Below are positions 44,160 to 54,689 of a stretch of 64,000 nucleotides of DNA, piece by piece. The position numbers were made by a program, and so were the translations under genes. Each line of letters opens with the position of its first letter. Within the stretch, counting starts at the first letter, position 1. The notes under the pieces are model-generated. The model made no database searches, was not told where the DNA came from, and saw only the letters and a list, made by a program, of their open reading frames with translations. Source of the stretch: Kappaphycus alvarezii (taxonomy: Eukaryota > Rhodophyta > Florideophyceae > Gigartinales > Solieriaceae); contig NADL03000534.1 of NCBI GenBank assembly GCA_002205965.3, positions 1,984,001-2,048,000 on the forward strand, given 5' to 3'.

Positions 44160-45199
44160 CGTATACCGATGATACCTTTTCATATTTGATTACCTGAAGA
44201 GCCCGATGGCTATCCCTCCTTCCCCGTGGAAACGAAGGGATAGTAATACAGCGTTGACGGAGTACAACGTTGTCCCGCCGAGGTGTTCAGCTCCGGCCCT
44301 TCTCATTCCCAATAACGATTCCGTTATTTCAAGCTAATTCTATCCAACTCCTACATCTATTTCTACAGCCCGTACTCTTTCGAAATATAACTTGGATTGT
44401 ACAAGGGTACGACAGTGGGCGGAGTCAAAGGTAGTAAACACTACAATCCGGATTCGTTTGCTACTTGCTGGCTGGTCGAGTTTCTCTCTACTTCTGCATA
44501 CATCTTTTCTTTCTGCTGCATCTTTGAATCGAAATGGCTCTAGGTTTCTCGTTCTTATTTCAATTTCACGTGCGATAAAATTATGTAAAAGATTAATACA
44601 TCATCATTCTCCGAAGAGCCGGCAGTATCTATCTTGAATACCGCCAAATCGACGATGAAAATTTCCTCTTCCCCGGCTGGACCTAGTATCTCTTCTATTG
44701 ACGCACAATTTGCTCCTCCAGATACAATGATGTAAGCTAGTATATCATATATTTGCTCCCGCCGCCGAATCAAGTCTTCACGGAAGATTTCTTCAATACG
44801 CCGATGTTTACCGTATCCGTCCTGTATGATATCGAGGCATTGTTTGGTTTCGCCCAAGCGCCTCTTTCGTTTTAGATTCTGAATTCCGCTGAAGACCTTG
44901 ACAGTAGAAAAGAAACATAGTTGCTTTGGCCTGGTTCTGTTCTTTCACAGAAATCGACCCTGATTACGCCAAAATTGTCGCCGACAAGTTTAAGAAGAAG
45001 AAATGGACTGCAAAAGCAATCTTGAATCCTTGACCCAGCGGGAGTAACTTAGAGCAAAGTCAAACTGATAATATGCTCGGGCAAAGAGAGCAGATTAGAC
45101 AACTGCATACGGACAACCACAGGGTTTCAAGGCCTAGAGACAACAAAAATCGCGTCTTGGCGACCGTGAAGCCCAAATTTCACCCCTTCATCGATTTTA

Positions 45200-45726
45200 A
45201 GAGGAAAAATCACAATATTTCAGTCGCTAACGCTGGAGAATACGAAAAACAGCAACTTTCGGAGCATTCTAGCTACGGACGTGATAAAAATGGGCACAAA
45301 TACCCGTGGAAAAGAAACTTATGTTCAACAAGTATTCAAGAAATGCAACTTTACCGGGGAAATAAACCAAGATATCACAGAAAACTCAAGCTCTATAGTA
45401 TCTGTGCTCGCAAAGGTAATCTTTCTACCACTCAGAAGACAGAATTCTTTGTTCATAACCTCGATAGCGCTGCTCGTAAGTTCTTTTTAGAGAAGTGCGA
45501 CGACAATATAAAATACACCGAGGACGTTAAAGTCATAATGAGTGAGTATGTTTCGGATTCAATGCATATTAAGATTAAGTGCACTCTGTTAACTCTATTC
45601 CTGAGATCCTTTATACGTGAGAGATACATTACCGATGTCTCCGAGGGGCTGACTAAGCGAGTTGCCACATCAACGGGCTCGTACCTCAGTGTCCTCCAGA
45701 CTTCGAAACGGATGCTCATAAGGTAG
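45200..45726 (+). pseudogene. Copia copy 2 gag
   Basis: One open frame from 45073 to 45726 contains KTEFFVHNLDSAARKFFLEK and EDVKVIMSEYVSDSMHIKIK, then LTLFLRSFIRERYITDVSEG. It aligns in order with the gag of copy 1 (FFVQILDGAARRFFLKN and EMVKVITSEYLSD). No zinc knuckle was found downstream. The first part (45073-45250) is Lys/Arg/His-rich and does not match. Stops precede it, so the original start is lost. Confidence 0.65.
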
Positions 45727-47175
45727 AATATTTAAGGGGGGGAATCTTTTAATGTGTTCAAAAACCTGAACCATACAGGTAGTTGTTATATTAGACTATT
45801 TAAGGAAACCTATGAAATAATTACAGTATTGGGATCGCATTCCGATTTAGAATATTCCATCTCAGGGTTATTCGTGTAAAAATTTTGCGACTACTCTTCA
45901 TGAATCATTTCAAAATCTGCCCCAAATACGCCTCCTCGCAGGCCCTCCAAATATATCGATATCTTACACCATGGAGTATAGCGATGGAACGTTGACGAAT
46001 ATGACTCGATATTAACGGAACCTGAAATATGCTAGGTGTCATTAATATCGCTTAGAATCCAAAGCTCGCAACTCAGATCATCGGCAAACCAGTTTTTTTC
46101 GAAGTTTCCAGCCAGCGAAACGAATATCACGGATGTGGGCCCTCTGACTAGAGTTCATGTCAATGTTTTGCCCCGGCTGCAATCAAATCACACGACCGCC
46201 GCTGTATAAAGAACGAGGATTCATTCACATACATCATGGCAGATTTTATTAAAAGCAAGGAGCAAAATTCATGGGAAAAGGACTACGATCAAGAAGATTC
46301 GAGCTATTCAGAGGAGACAAATGCCTTGCAGAATTCAAGTATCACTTTAAAGATGAGGAAAGAGGAAGGACCCTCAAAAGACGAGAACTTCGAGCATTCT
46401 GAGGGCCCACTAGATGCTGTAGAGCAAGAAATACTATTGACCTATATCACCTCAGCTTTGACCAACACGATCAGAGTTGTCAGGATTTTCGTTCAGGCGC
46501 CCGGGAGCATTAAAGCCATCTCATTACCGTACCAAGATTATTGAGGGCGATCACGAAGACGAGATATTCATGGCCAACATTTTGTGGTCAATCTAAAGGA
46601 GCCCTTTTGAAATCGCACGATTGGTTTTTCGAAGCAATATTGAGGCAACGAAACCTTCGTTTGTCGCTAAGAAGTAAATTGATTTTCAACACTTTTGGAG
46701 GGCATACACGCAACATTCTTCCATTTCGGAACAAATTTAGGTTCGCGGGTGCAACCTAAAATTCCATTTGAAGCGTTATCGTGCCGCTCGATACAACAGC
46801 TAGCATTACAGCTATTCGTGTCACCGAGATATCGTGAATGCAGACATACTGGCTTTACTTGGAAAAGAAGTTCTCGATAAAGAATCCCTAACTCCGTGTA
46901 ATATCTCCAATAGACTTGTAAATCGCGTTTTACATGGCCACATGGGCCTACAGATGGAAATGAGGTCCATGTGGACGATTAGCACATGGCCATGGTTCGA
47001 TCGGCAAGCAATCATCTACTCGCTCGAACGGGTTTCCCTGCAGATACCTAAATAACCAGGGCTCATCTATAGAAACCTCTGCCAGTTATTCCATCCGTCA
47101 GTATCGAAGCTATTAAAGCTTATGAAACGATTACGGTCGGAAAATTGAAAACGCTACAGGAGACTTCAAAAAGAG
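45727..47175 (+). pseudogene. Copia copy 2 region between gag and integrase, unassigned
   Basis: Open frames at 46236-46544 (Glu/Asp/Ser-rich), 46541-46759 and 46834-47055 read as protein-like text. They include VRIFVQAPGSIKAISLPYQD and NADILALLGKEVLDKESLTP. The protease and the zinc-binding pre-integrase region should lie here, but I cannot identify the DTG or HHCC residues. Confidence 0.3.
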
Positions 47176-47990
47176 ATGATCCTTACCAACGAATCCATCA
47201 CCCCCATACGGAATTCTTGGTCACTCTCTGTGCCGAAAAATTTGCAAATTCAACGAATTAATATGACTCTAATGTACATCGAAAGTAGACCCGTGATTCA
47301 CATCTTTGACGAAGAAACTAAATTCTCCGTGGCCCAATTTAATAGAAGCATTTACGTTGAAACGTCTGGGCAACCGTTATCCTTTTTTGCTTCAATTTAT
47401 GCCGAAATTACGAACAGAACCTTAACGGACCAAGGATTACAGCTTGGTCACAATTTCATTCACCTTGTCCATCTGTCCGATGTTGAAGTAAATAAAACAG
47501 GTATTGAATCTCATTCAAGTCTCGGAATAGGGGAAATACATCACGAGAAGTTACGTAGAACTTATCACAAGATTATGTCTAATCACCAAAGTACCGACAA
47601 AAATCTCGCCCTAGAATACACAGAGAAGGATAAGAATGATACTCTAGGTCCTGAGGGTCTGATTGCCGCAACTTTCTGCAATTTACGAGTCGATAACATC
47701 CCGTTCAGTATTGTTGCAATGAAGCAACATAGCTCAAACAGCTTGTATTGAAATGGAAATCCAAATGGAAAAATTAATAATTCGTCGGACGTTGCGCTAT
47801 GTAGTCCCACCTTCAAGTGACAGCTCATACTTTCCCGGGGATAAATATAGCTTCCAGCGAGAAAAAGTAGTGTCCAACCGCATCAGTGAATATAATGGTC
47901 CATTCGAAGTCGCCGAGACGGATCTATCAAAAAGGTAGTTTTCGTTCGTGTTTCGGAGACAGACCCAGGGAAACCGTTCAACACGCATGT
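47176..47990 (+). pseudogene. Copia copy 2 integrase
   Basis: One long frame to 47751 reads INMTLMYIESRPVIHIFDEE and ETKFSVAQFNRSIYVETSGQ (first catalytic region). It then reads VEVNKTGIESHSSLGIGEIH followed by HEKLRRTYHKIM, where the family has 'gv.aHsSlGlGERyH.plR..f.k', with the catalytic Glu in ESHSS/GEIH context. NDTLGPEGLIAATFCNL matches the 'ND..GPeGLvPsalvFG' block. The next frame (47770-47990) gives RTLRYVVPPSSDSSYFPGDK and EKVVSNRISEYNGPFEVAE, the C-terminal GKGY-like barrel, then VRVSETDPGKPFN. This is the best-preserved part of the element; one frame change near 47750. Confidence 0.85.
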
Positions 47991-48049
47991 TAAACCTTAC
48001 CAACTTCCAGAGAGACTGTTTTCTACGTTTCTAGCTGACATTGGACTCT

Positions 48050-48805
48050 TATTTCCGATTTATGTTACCAGATGATGAATTCAGATTGGCGACCGAGGTA
48101 CTGCGAGAGAGCTATAATGGAATCAAAACCCAGAAATGGATGGCACCAAAAAGAAATAAATAAGGGAAATACTAAAAAGGGGTACCTTAAAGGTAACAAT
48201 CAAGGAAGAGCTCCCAAATGATCAGCGATTAATTAAAATAGTTTACCCGGTCGCTTCGTTCTCTCTCCCAAATAATCGATCTACGGGGAGACCAGGTACA
48301 TGGTGCGGTAAGTAATTGGCGGTCATCTCGATGAAATGAAGAATACGCTTTTGCACACCTCTCCAACTATACATACTCAGTCCATCATGCTTCTAGCAGC
48401 ACTATCTACAGTCTCTGGCTTCGAAATTTGGACTACGGATATATCTAAATAATAACTGTAGTTCTCAGAGCCACTTGAGCGAGATGTTTACATTAAGAAC
48501 CCCTTCCCCGAGAGTAAACTTGAGCATGATCAGTGATTAAAGCTACTTAGCCCAGCCTACGATCTTCCAGCAGCAGGAGACTTATAGAACACAACGATCG
48601 ATAAGAATCATCAAGAAGAACTGAAAATGAAGCCCTTCCGTATTGACCCTGCGCTCAATTTTCTATTATCGGAAGGAGTCCTCAAAAGCTTCAGGGGAAC
48701 ATACGTATATTGTCTTCTCCGCTGCGGCGATGAATGGTTCCGAAAGCTCTCCAAGCTAACGAACAAAAGATTTGAAATGATCGAAGAATATTCCTTACGA
48801 GCAGT
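48050..48805 (+). pseudogene. Copia copy 2 reverse transcriptase, 5' part
   Basis: FEIWTTDISK near 48420 is the 'dv.tAyL' catalytic Asp region. AEPLERDVYIKNPFPESKLE and MKPFRIDPALNFLLSEGVLK (48470-48680) are the palm. CGDEWFRKLSKLTNKRFEMI (48722-48782) follows the DD block, where the YVDD has become YVYCLL. The reading is then cut at about 48800 by the dispersed repeat and resumes near 49125 with SEFTWFIFDKEEQ-like text in register with Copia copy 1. Confidence 0.8.
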
Positions 48806-49130
48806 CTCAGCAATGCTCAGCGTACCCTGCCGCACTGAATCAGTGCTGTCTTCGTCACAGCAAGCGAGGTATCTTAGCGGTTGCTTTCCTACTGGTGTTA
48901 CTCAAGATCGCTCACTTCGATAATTCGTTGCTGTCGTCGTCGCTTTCTGTAAGCACATTGCTTACACCAGGAGCTTTCAACCCGTTGATTTCTTGGCTTG
49001 CCGAAATTTCAGTGGGGGAATTTTCTTCCGTCCTCTTTGCTGTAATAGGCATTGGTCAATCCCTTGCCGTGTTTTTTCTGTTTAGTAGGCCCAATTAAAT
49101 CTTTAAATAAAAGTCCCAGTTCCCCGTCTG
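48806..49130 (+). repeat. Dispersed ~350-base repeat, copy 2, inserted in Copia RT
   Basis: It starts at about CTCAGCAATGCTCAGCGTAC (48809) and ends AATCTTTAAATAAAAGTCCC then AGTTCCCC. Compared with copy 1 it lacks the first about 45 bases, and its 3' end is the same. The flanks read through as one Copia reverse transcriptase, so the insertion point is real. Confidence 0.8.
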
Positions 49131-49870
49131 AGTTTACATGATTTATCTTCGACAAAGAAGAACAATAATGTATAAATCGACCAAATCTTATATTGCATTC
49201 ACTAGAGTTTATTCCCGTTATCTCTCGTACCTCAAGCATTTCAGATCCTTGCGCATGCGATCAGCATGGCTGGTTAATTCAAGGCCGTATCGCCTGTTTG
49301 AAATAGAACAAAAAAAAATTCTTCGACACTGATAGACCTCAGAACCATATAAGAATTGAAATTACAATAAATTACACTGTCGAAAACCGCATCCACCTAA
49401 AGGTTCTCAAACTGGACTTGAAAAAAACTCGCATAGTCGGCTTCTCGGACTCCTCGTTTGCAAAAAATCAAAAATTCTCCTCACAATTAGGACACGTGCT
49501 ATTCCAAGCAAATGCAGAGGATAGAGTAGTTCACATATCCTTCAAGTCTTAAAAATCGAGGCGAGTAACAAGATCAGCAATTTAAGGAGATTTTTTTCGC
49601 TTATATTGATATGATCTACATCTCTATTGCTCTTTCGGAAGAACTAGAGGCAGTCTTGAACGAACGAGTCCCACTTCAACTGCTATCAGAAAGCAAGAGC
49701 CTTTTCGTCGTCATATCGAAAGGATCAGGGGAATCTGAGAAGCGTACTATGCTGAATGTTGCACCCGCAAGAGATGCCGAGAAGCTCACCATGCTGGACG
49801 TTCCATCTGCAGGAGGAGCTTTGATAGGCTTCGTTTGAAGCGCAATTTAAGTTGCCGGGATACTCGCAAA
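49131..49870 (+). pseudogene. Copia copy 2 reverse transcriptase end and RNase H
   Basis: After the inserted repeat, VGFSDSSFAKNQKFSSQLGH (49435-49500) is the RNase H entry block with its first Asp ('gySDaDwA'-like). KSRRVTRSAI follows, and in the next frame ELEAVLNERVPLQLLSESKS and LFVVISKGSGESEKRTMLNV (49635-49755). This matches LFDVISTGSRTSEKCTMLD of copy 1. The usual TDS appears as SES. A partial duplication of EK.TML..  occurs at 49785. Confidence 0.75.
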
Positions 49871-50862
49871 AGAAATGAGCCAAGGCCTTTTTAGAAAGAT
49901 CGTCACTACAAGCCAGCCAGCTCTACATCTAACTGTAGCAATGAATCATCCGATCAGAGGTAGTAGCTTGAGAATGCGTTTTACTGTACAAAAAGCTTGT
50001 ATATTCAGAAACGCACAACTTTTCGAGAGAACGACAAGCGCACGACCTCAAAGAACGGAGCATAAGATCATCTGTAGACTCTTCCTCGGAATCGGAGACC
50101 ATTTTGCAATCAGAATTGAAAGCGATGAAATAATCGACGCGAAAGCCAAGTCAGCTCACAGGACGAACAATCTATATGCCACTCGGGAACCTGTAGATCA
50201 AACTAAAGACCCCATAGTGACGCAACTTCCGCAGAAATGGGTGTATTTCTGGCTCCCGAAAACTCAACCGCATACCAAACTTGAGCACCATTTGGTTAGA
50301 TTGCTTGAGATTATAGAGATTAGATGTACATTAGCTCCATTTTTCAGGGGCCATCCTCGTCTTATGCTCACACAACAACTTTCAAATGCGGTTAACAATG
50401 TATGCTGGAACACATTTTAGTTGGTTGCTGGAGAAAACTGCCCAAAGACTCCAGGGATCCTATATTTGAGCAACTCTTGCTCCATGTCGCTAGCGTTTTC
50501 ACTACCAGTCACGTCAGATTTTTTACGATAATTTCAGCAGGAGCATATAACCTCTACTAAGAAATTCAATACCCTTTCGTTTTCATTACCGCCCTGGAAA
50601 CTCAAACCGACCGGAATTTTCAAAAGGCCGGAATGCCCCGAACACCGCTCTTTTTCCATGATCAATGTTCTGAATTAAAAGAACTTTCTGGATGGGCTAG
50701 GCATTGTTATGGAATTCTCCTGAACAAGATAGTAACAAGAGGTGTCATTAAAACACCTGGCACTCCCATAACAGCAACCGGCGACGAAAAGATAATCCGG
50801 CAAGTGAAAGCATTCGCTTAAAATCATCGCGTCATTAACTCAATTGCTATCGACCTTCTCAT
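49871..50862. other. Unassigned sequence after Copia copy 2
   Basis: A 181-codon open frame at 49875-50420 (+) includes FLGIGDHFAIRIESDEIIDA and QLPQKWVYFWLPKTQPHTKL. It is unusually long for chance, but I recognise no family. A shorter frame at 50633-50821 is similar in style. Confidence 0.35.
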
Positions 50863-51340
50863 CTTAATCATCTCGCTCCACATACCTTTCGAGATCGACT
50901 ATCTCCCCCGACACATGTTCAGCAGCAAAAATATCTCCCGAACTCTTACCTTCCTGCTCCACGCTTCCATCTTCCCCTATATTCCCTATGCTGCTCGATC
51001 TACTGCTGCGTCCAGTGATTTCCCCTCTGCTTCCCCGCTGCTCCCCAACTGCTTTACTCACTGTTGCTGCATGTTTCATCCTCTTCATAGCATCCGACTA
51101 CCTGCCTCTGTATTTCCAGGTCAGGCTTGTAAACCGTTACTCTTTTCTCCCCATGTTTCTTTTGGATGCTCTTGCTCACGTTTTCGGACCATTGCAGGTG
51201 ATTGGCGTTCCCCGGAAGGCTGGCCGTCAGCCACTTTGGTCGTCTGGTTGTTCGTGCTGCTCGCTTGGGCTAGTCAAGGTGTTGTGGCGGTGAAGTTATT
51301 AGAGCGCATTCACTGTTCATATAGATTCTGGTCAAAGTAA
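50863..51340 (+). CDS. Hydrophobic membrane protein-like frames, unknown
   Basis: Two overlapping plus-strand frames share one message. The frame from 50988 reads SPTALLTVAACFILFIASDY, LPLYFQVRLVNRYSFLPMFL and LLDALAHVFGPLQVIGVPRK. After a slip near 51235 the other frame reads LVVWLFVLLAWASQGVVAVK, ending at 51340. Three or four membrane helices would result. The Leu/Ala/Val composition and the continuity across the slip suggest a real small membrane protein, but no family is recognisable. A Ser/Glu-rich minus-strand frame over the same bases is the shadow. Confidence 0.35.
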
Positions 51341-51682
51341 CTCAATTAAGCCATTTCATTGTGAACTTGCGCCACTCACCATTCTTTTGCACCATTGCGT
51401 CATTTTCGACTGCGTCAGGTCTGATGCGAAATGATTGGTTTTGCCCCAGTTTTTGCCGACTGTATTTTTCGGGTTTCGAACGTGTGCTGCGCTTCCTGTG
51501 CCCTGCCTTGCTGTCCACAGAACCGACTGTACCCTGATTGCTTCGACAGAGTACAGTGCCTGTGAACATTTTATTTTGCTCCGGGGCTACAGTGCACTGT
51601 ATGCGCCTGTATGAGCACGACGTTTGACAACAGGGGGTTTTGATGTGCAGTACAGTGTTTTCATGTGCACTTTAGCGATAAA
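51341..51682. repeat. GTAC/CAGTG-rich stretch
   Basis: It contains ACAGTACAGTGTTTTC, GAGTACAGTGCCTGTG and CTACAGTGCACTGTATGC words of the dispersed GTAC family. No gene is recognised. Confidence 0.45.
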
Positions 51683-51713
51683 TACAGTGCCGTCGCCGCG
51701 CTGCATATATAAC
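51683..51713 (+). promoter_or_regulatory. TATA-containing module, copy 2
   Basis: TACAGTGCCGTCGCCGCGCTGCATATATAAC matches 44129-44159 with three differences; CATATATAAC is TATA-like. About 45 bases later GGGATAAATAAAGGAG could carry a polyadenylation signal, so this may be a solo LTR. Confidence 0.5.
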
Positions 51714-51739
51714 GGGCACCGCTCGCTTCCTATTTCGCC

Positions 51740-54689
51740 TTTTCTGGGATAAATAAAGGAGAAGTAGTACATCCAGTGATTATCGCGTTGCAGATTTCAA
51801 AGCTCTTTCAAAGTTTCGTGAAACAGTGAAATTAGACAATGGCTTCCTAGCAAAACGTTTAACACGTGTCTTAATCAAGATTTAAAACACGCGAAGCTAA
51901 ATTTCGACCAGCTGACAGCAAACTAGCGATATACCTAATTCTTTTGACCTGGAGGCACCACGCGGTAGCCCCTTACGGTAAGGGGCGACTGCTCAATCAA
52001 AGGCGGGTAAGGGCCTTCCTCGCCTTAACCCAGCAGCTGTATTTCAAAATTTGAAAGGCATTTCGTAGAATTATTTCCCGCTCTGTCCGACCTCAGACAT
52101 CTCAAAAATGTAACTTCCGCTTTGTGAAGATTGCTTTCTAACTTTAGTCAGCGCTGACTTACCACACCTGAGATGCCCTGTAGAGTCAACACTGCTGACC
52201 CAGCAGGTGTTCTGCGAGGTCCGAAGCGGAAACATGCTGATCGAAGTTGCGATACACACTGAGACCCGCAGTCTGAGCGCCTCAATCCATATTAGGGATT
52301 CCCCTGGGAAACCGCTGATGATAGAATATCTGTTCTGCAGAACTGAGTGCAGAGAGTAGTCCCGGATACTATTTACCTGCTTCAGCGCAGTCCCCTCTCG
52401 ACGAGATCACCATTTCGTGCATTACGCACTAAATGGGGACGAAAGCTATGGACAAGTTGTACCCTTAGTAAGGATACCTTGCAAGTACTCCCTCACGGTT
52501 GGTTATCAACTTTCTGATCTGAAAATTTTCAGCTGCACCGCCTGAAGCAGGCCCTGTTGCGGCTGCAGAGCACTTTATGCGTCCATAATGTATATAAATG
52601 GAATACAGTGCTCTAAAATTTTCAATTTTTAGTGAAAGGGGCCATTTTCTTTCGTTGATCCCTTTCGGACAGCTGATCCGCGGGAACGTGCACCGCAACT
52701 TGCGCCGCAATTTGAAGTAGCGGTGCACGTACGGCACCCATAGGACGTGACTGCGAACGCGAATAACGATCAACAACTTGCCAACTTCTTGATCCGGAGT
52801 CCGGACCTATTGTGCCTGCGACCCTCACAGCACCACACAATTTGGCGACCGAGGAGGGCTGATTGCGCGTTCCACTATGGCGCAGAGGTACCAGTACCTC
52901 GCTGCGTTCTTGCCCTACATACCACCACATCCGCGACCAAAGGGCTGCAAGCAATGACAGGACCAAAACTTGGCTCCCAATGGGACTATAATGATGCTCT
53001 TTTGTAGTTCTGGCAACATCAAGATCATTAAAGATGGAAAAAAGCTGCCTGATGAAATACAGATACCCAATCCTGCAAGCTTGATGATTGCTTGCGCGTC
53101 AACTGCCCAAGACGATGGGGCGACATCAATTCGTCTACTGTTCTGGTTATTGATGAGATGCTCAAGAAGGCCGCATAAATTCTCATCGGGGGATTAAATT
53201 CCGGACTTGTTGTAGATGATTTAGATTTGGCGAAGGCGGAGTTGATGAACTAGATTGAAGCACAGTAGATTGAATTGAAAGCATATCGATAATTGCTCGT
53301 GTTAATGGCAAGATGCTGCTTGCTCACAAAACCCAGCTGCTGTGGTTGGCGTCACAGAAATGAGTCGAACTGATTGCTCTTCTCGATGACGAAACTTGCC
53401 CCACTCGCGACTGGCGTTCTTGAAATGCAAATGTTAAGATACAGGGTTCTTTTGGCCCTGAGGTGAGCAGAAATGAAAAAGCATCGTCAAAAATTTTTTT
53501 CAATTAAGCGTTCCAGACCTTTGAATACTCATCAGTTTCAAACGGACCGTTTGCTGCGGTTTGATTGGCCTGATTTGATTTCAATGCTCAACGAAAACCT
53601 TGAAGCCATTCTTCCCGTGACACGTACCAGAGTCGTATCTTCTCAATCTTCAAGGCTGCTCAACCCGCACGACCGCATCTAGAATATCCGCCTCTTCCCT
53701 TTTGCTTCCGTGTAGCTTCCCCTTGTACACCTTGCGCCCCAACTGCCCTTGCACGGCTTCGCTTTAACGTCCAAACGACTGTCTTGGCGTAATAGCTTTC
53801 CCTGCTCGACTAGTGCCGTTCGAAGAACTTACTACCGATTTGCTTGTCAGCTACCTTTCAAATCGTGAACCTCGCGCAAATCAGGCCTGGTGGTAGACAC
53901 TTCCCTAGTGCAAATTGTGCACCAATTCTCTCTGTGCGGATTCTCACTGACGACATCCTACGCCTGTTCGCGCAGAATTTACCCCCGCGCTCGACCAATA
54001 CTGTTGGAGTTATAATCCCCTTTTCCTCTTGCACCCTGCGCATCAACTTGCCTCGCAATTGCTCTCACGTGTAACACTTTTCCAGCTGCCGCACATAATT
54101 TCCTTTGCTGCTGGACTGGTGATACTCGAAGTCCTCGCAATCAATTTAATTATCGGTTTACCTTTATCGTCGTGCACCTCGCCTGTCAATCGGCTTTGTA
54201 CAGCCTTTTAATTACAAAGTCCTTATCTAGATTGCATACTTGCCGTGTCTATCCGACCACTGCCGTTTAGGAATCCTGCTGCTATCTGTTTTAATCGATT
54301 TACCTTACAGTCAACATCGCCGCCGCCGGCCTAATTTACAGCCTAAAGTTCAGGTGGCACTGCCCCGACAACACCAGTGGTAACACGCAAAGTCAAAGAG
54401 AGGCCTCTGGGCCCGAGCTTTGCCAATCGGAACCCCACGCTGAGGATGAAAGGCTTCAAGATTGTGGTCCGCCTAGAAATCAGCCTGGGGATATGCCCCC
54501 TTTTCTAGTTTCGCCCCCGCAGAGCCAGTTACCTCGACCGCAATACTGCACCAAGAAGTCGGTGTTAGCAGGCAGATGGCACTGAATGTCGCCGGGTAGA
54601 TTCGATCCCCAGTATTTTGGGGAGTGGGGAGCGTAGAAGTAACCCGACGGTGTATGAACAAGTTCAGTTCAACGATCTTTTTTTCCCTG
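51740..54689. other. No gene recognised
   Basis: About 3 kb of mixed sequence with short frames on both strands and no family motif. Local inverted repeats occur at 51974-51986 (CCCCTTACGGTAAGGGG, a hairpin) and a GGCGGGTAAGGGCCTTCCTCGCC foldback near 52003. Nothing else stands out. Confidence 0.4.

Larger units (their letters stand above)
44200..50420 (+). mobile_element. Ty1/Copia retrotransposon, decayed copy 2
   Basis: LTR-like sequence at 44240-44465 matches 58755-58985 (ACAGCGTTG, GTCCCGCCGAG, CCTTCTCATTC, TTATTTCAAG, GATTGTACAAGG in the same order). Gag lies at 45200-45726, integrase at 47176-47990, reverse transcriptase at 48050-48800 and RNase H at 49600-49870, the Ty1/Copia order. 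The dispersed repeat at 48806-49130 interrupts the RT. The 3' LTR was not identified, and the element end is set at the last frame of protein-like text. Confidence 0.8.

Noticed and set aside
54560-54610. Possible tRNA T-arm (GGATCGAATCTACCC on the minus strand)
   Set aside because: No matching acceptor, D and anticodon arms could be folded around it.
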